Assembly (NCBI GenBank): GCA_017438675.1
Contig: JAFRUW010000115.1
Location: 1 to 7,505 of the forward strand
DNA: 7,505 nt
DNA from: Oscillospiraceae bacterium
GTDB lineage: Bacteria; Bacillota; Clostridia; Oscillospirales; Oscillospiraceae
Reading direction: 5' to 3'
Part shown: positions 7,157 to 7,505 of the stretch, in pieces
Numbering within the stretch: position 1 is the stretch's first letter
Layout of the letters: each line of letters opens with the position of its first letter
The notes under the pieces: generated by a model
Database searches by the model: none
What the model saw: the letters and a program-made list of their open reading frames with translations, nothing else
Told to the model about the DNA's origin: nothing
Translations under genes and position numbers: made by a program

Positions 7157-7196
7157 GAGCAGATTTTAATAAAAACATCCCTCGCCGTGCGTCCTT
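7137..7196. repeat. 9-bp inverted repeat around the mraY promoter
   Basis: AAGGACGCA at 7137-7145 and its exact complement TGCGTCCTT at 7188-7196 flank 42 bases. One arm lies in the spacer of the mraY promoter and the other about 30 bp upstream of the -35 box, close to the murE stop. In RNA read through from murE, the arms could pair and be followed by UUACUAUA, a poor U tract. It may be an operator pair, a weak terminator or chance. Confidence 0.45.
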
Positions 7197-7206
7197 CCCC
7201 GTCATT

Positions 7207-7505
7207 TTACTTAAGTTCGTCAAGATACTCTCTCACCACTTCACGTTCGTCAAAGTGGTTTTTCGTTTTGCCGATGATCTGGTACGTCTCATGGCCTTTT
7301 CCGGCAAGAACAATTATGTCTCCGGGCTCGTGGTGCTTTATTGCCCAGCCGATGGCCTCCCTGCGGTTTTCGATGACCTTGCAGGCTCTGGTGTTCTTTA
7401 TCCCCGCCAGAATGTCGTCGATGATCGCCCGGGGCTCCTCTGTTCTGGGATTATCCGACGTTATAATGGCAAGATCCGCCATTTCGGAGGCGATCTTTCC
7501 CATGA
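7207..7505 (-). CDS. murE: UDP-MurNAc-tripeptide synthetase MurE, C-terminal part
   Basis: A cytoplasmic ATP-dependent ligase that adds the third residue to UDP-MurNAc-L-Ala-D-Glu. Only the last 98 codons and part of one more are in the window; the 5' end lies beyond the right edge, so the Met at 7503 is internal. The segment is the Mur ligase C-terminal domain. It has DNPR (residues 17-20 of the visible part) followed by TEEP, then AGKGHETYQ (67-75) and FDERE (84-88). In known structures DNPR and the Gly and Glu of GKGHE bind meso-diaminopimelate, whereas lysine-adding enzymes differ at the Arg, so this is predicted to be the meso-diaminopimelate ligase. It is separated from mraY by 122 bases with no murF between. 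No strong terminator hairpin follows its stop. Confidence 0.93.
   Translation of the reverse strand, partial: MGKIASEMADLAIITSDNPRTEEPRAIIDDILAGIKNTRACKVIENRREAIGWAIKHHEPGDIIVLAGKGHETYQIIGKTKNHFDEREVVREYLDELK

Noticed and set aside
7146..7206. A terminator after murE, suggested by a GTTTTTATT run.
   Set aside because: No stable stem directly precedes the T run. The only long pairing is the distant 9-bp repeat, which is reported separately.

Overview
The window is a stretch of a bacterial dcw (division and cell wall) cluster, and every recognisable gene lies on the minus strand. In transcription order, from the right edge to the left, it holds the 3' end of murE, then mraY, ftsW, murG, murA, ftsQ (divIB) and ftsZ. 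The protein sequences, the AGGAGG-type ribosome binding sites, the DivIB-like FtsQ and the placement of murA between murG and ftsQ point to a Gram-positive member of the Clostridia. A gut-type Lachnospiraceae or Oscillospiraceae relative is my best guess, but only a guess. Base composition is close to half GC by eye. The DNPR motif in MurE predicts meso-diaminopimelate in the peptidoglycan stem peptide.

Layout by region: 7207-7505 is the MurE C-terminal domain, cut by the window edge. 7085-7206 is a gap holding a good candidate promoter for mraY and a 9-bp inverted repeat. 2381-7084 carries mraY, ftsW, murG and murA, with ftsQ following to 1601; these five genes are spaced by 2 to 55 bases and look like one operon. 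1346-1600 is a 255-base gap with phased A-tracts, an AT-rich upstream element, a strong sigma-A-type promoter and a GC-rich leader, so ftsZ probably has its own promoter. 194-1345 is ftsZ. A 14-bp hairpin at 109-143 probably ends the ftsZ transcript. 1-108 holds no gene that I can support.

The genes act in sequence. MurA makes the first committed precursor, MurE adds the third amino acid of the stem peptide, MraY makes lipid I, MurG makes lipid II, FtsW polymerises lipid II at the septum, FtsQ/DivIB belongs to the FtsQ-FtsL-FtsB (DivIB-FtsL-DivIC) group that controls septal synthesis, and FtsZ builds the ring.

I see no undescribed system here. Points worth a second look are the non-standard FtsZ C-terminal peptide together with the absence of ftsA, the thinned gene order (no murF, murD, murC or ftsA at their usual places), the architecture of the two promoters, and possible regulatory elements in the ftsZ leader.
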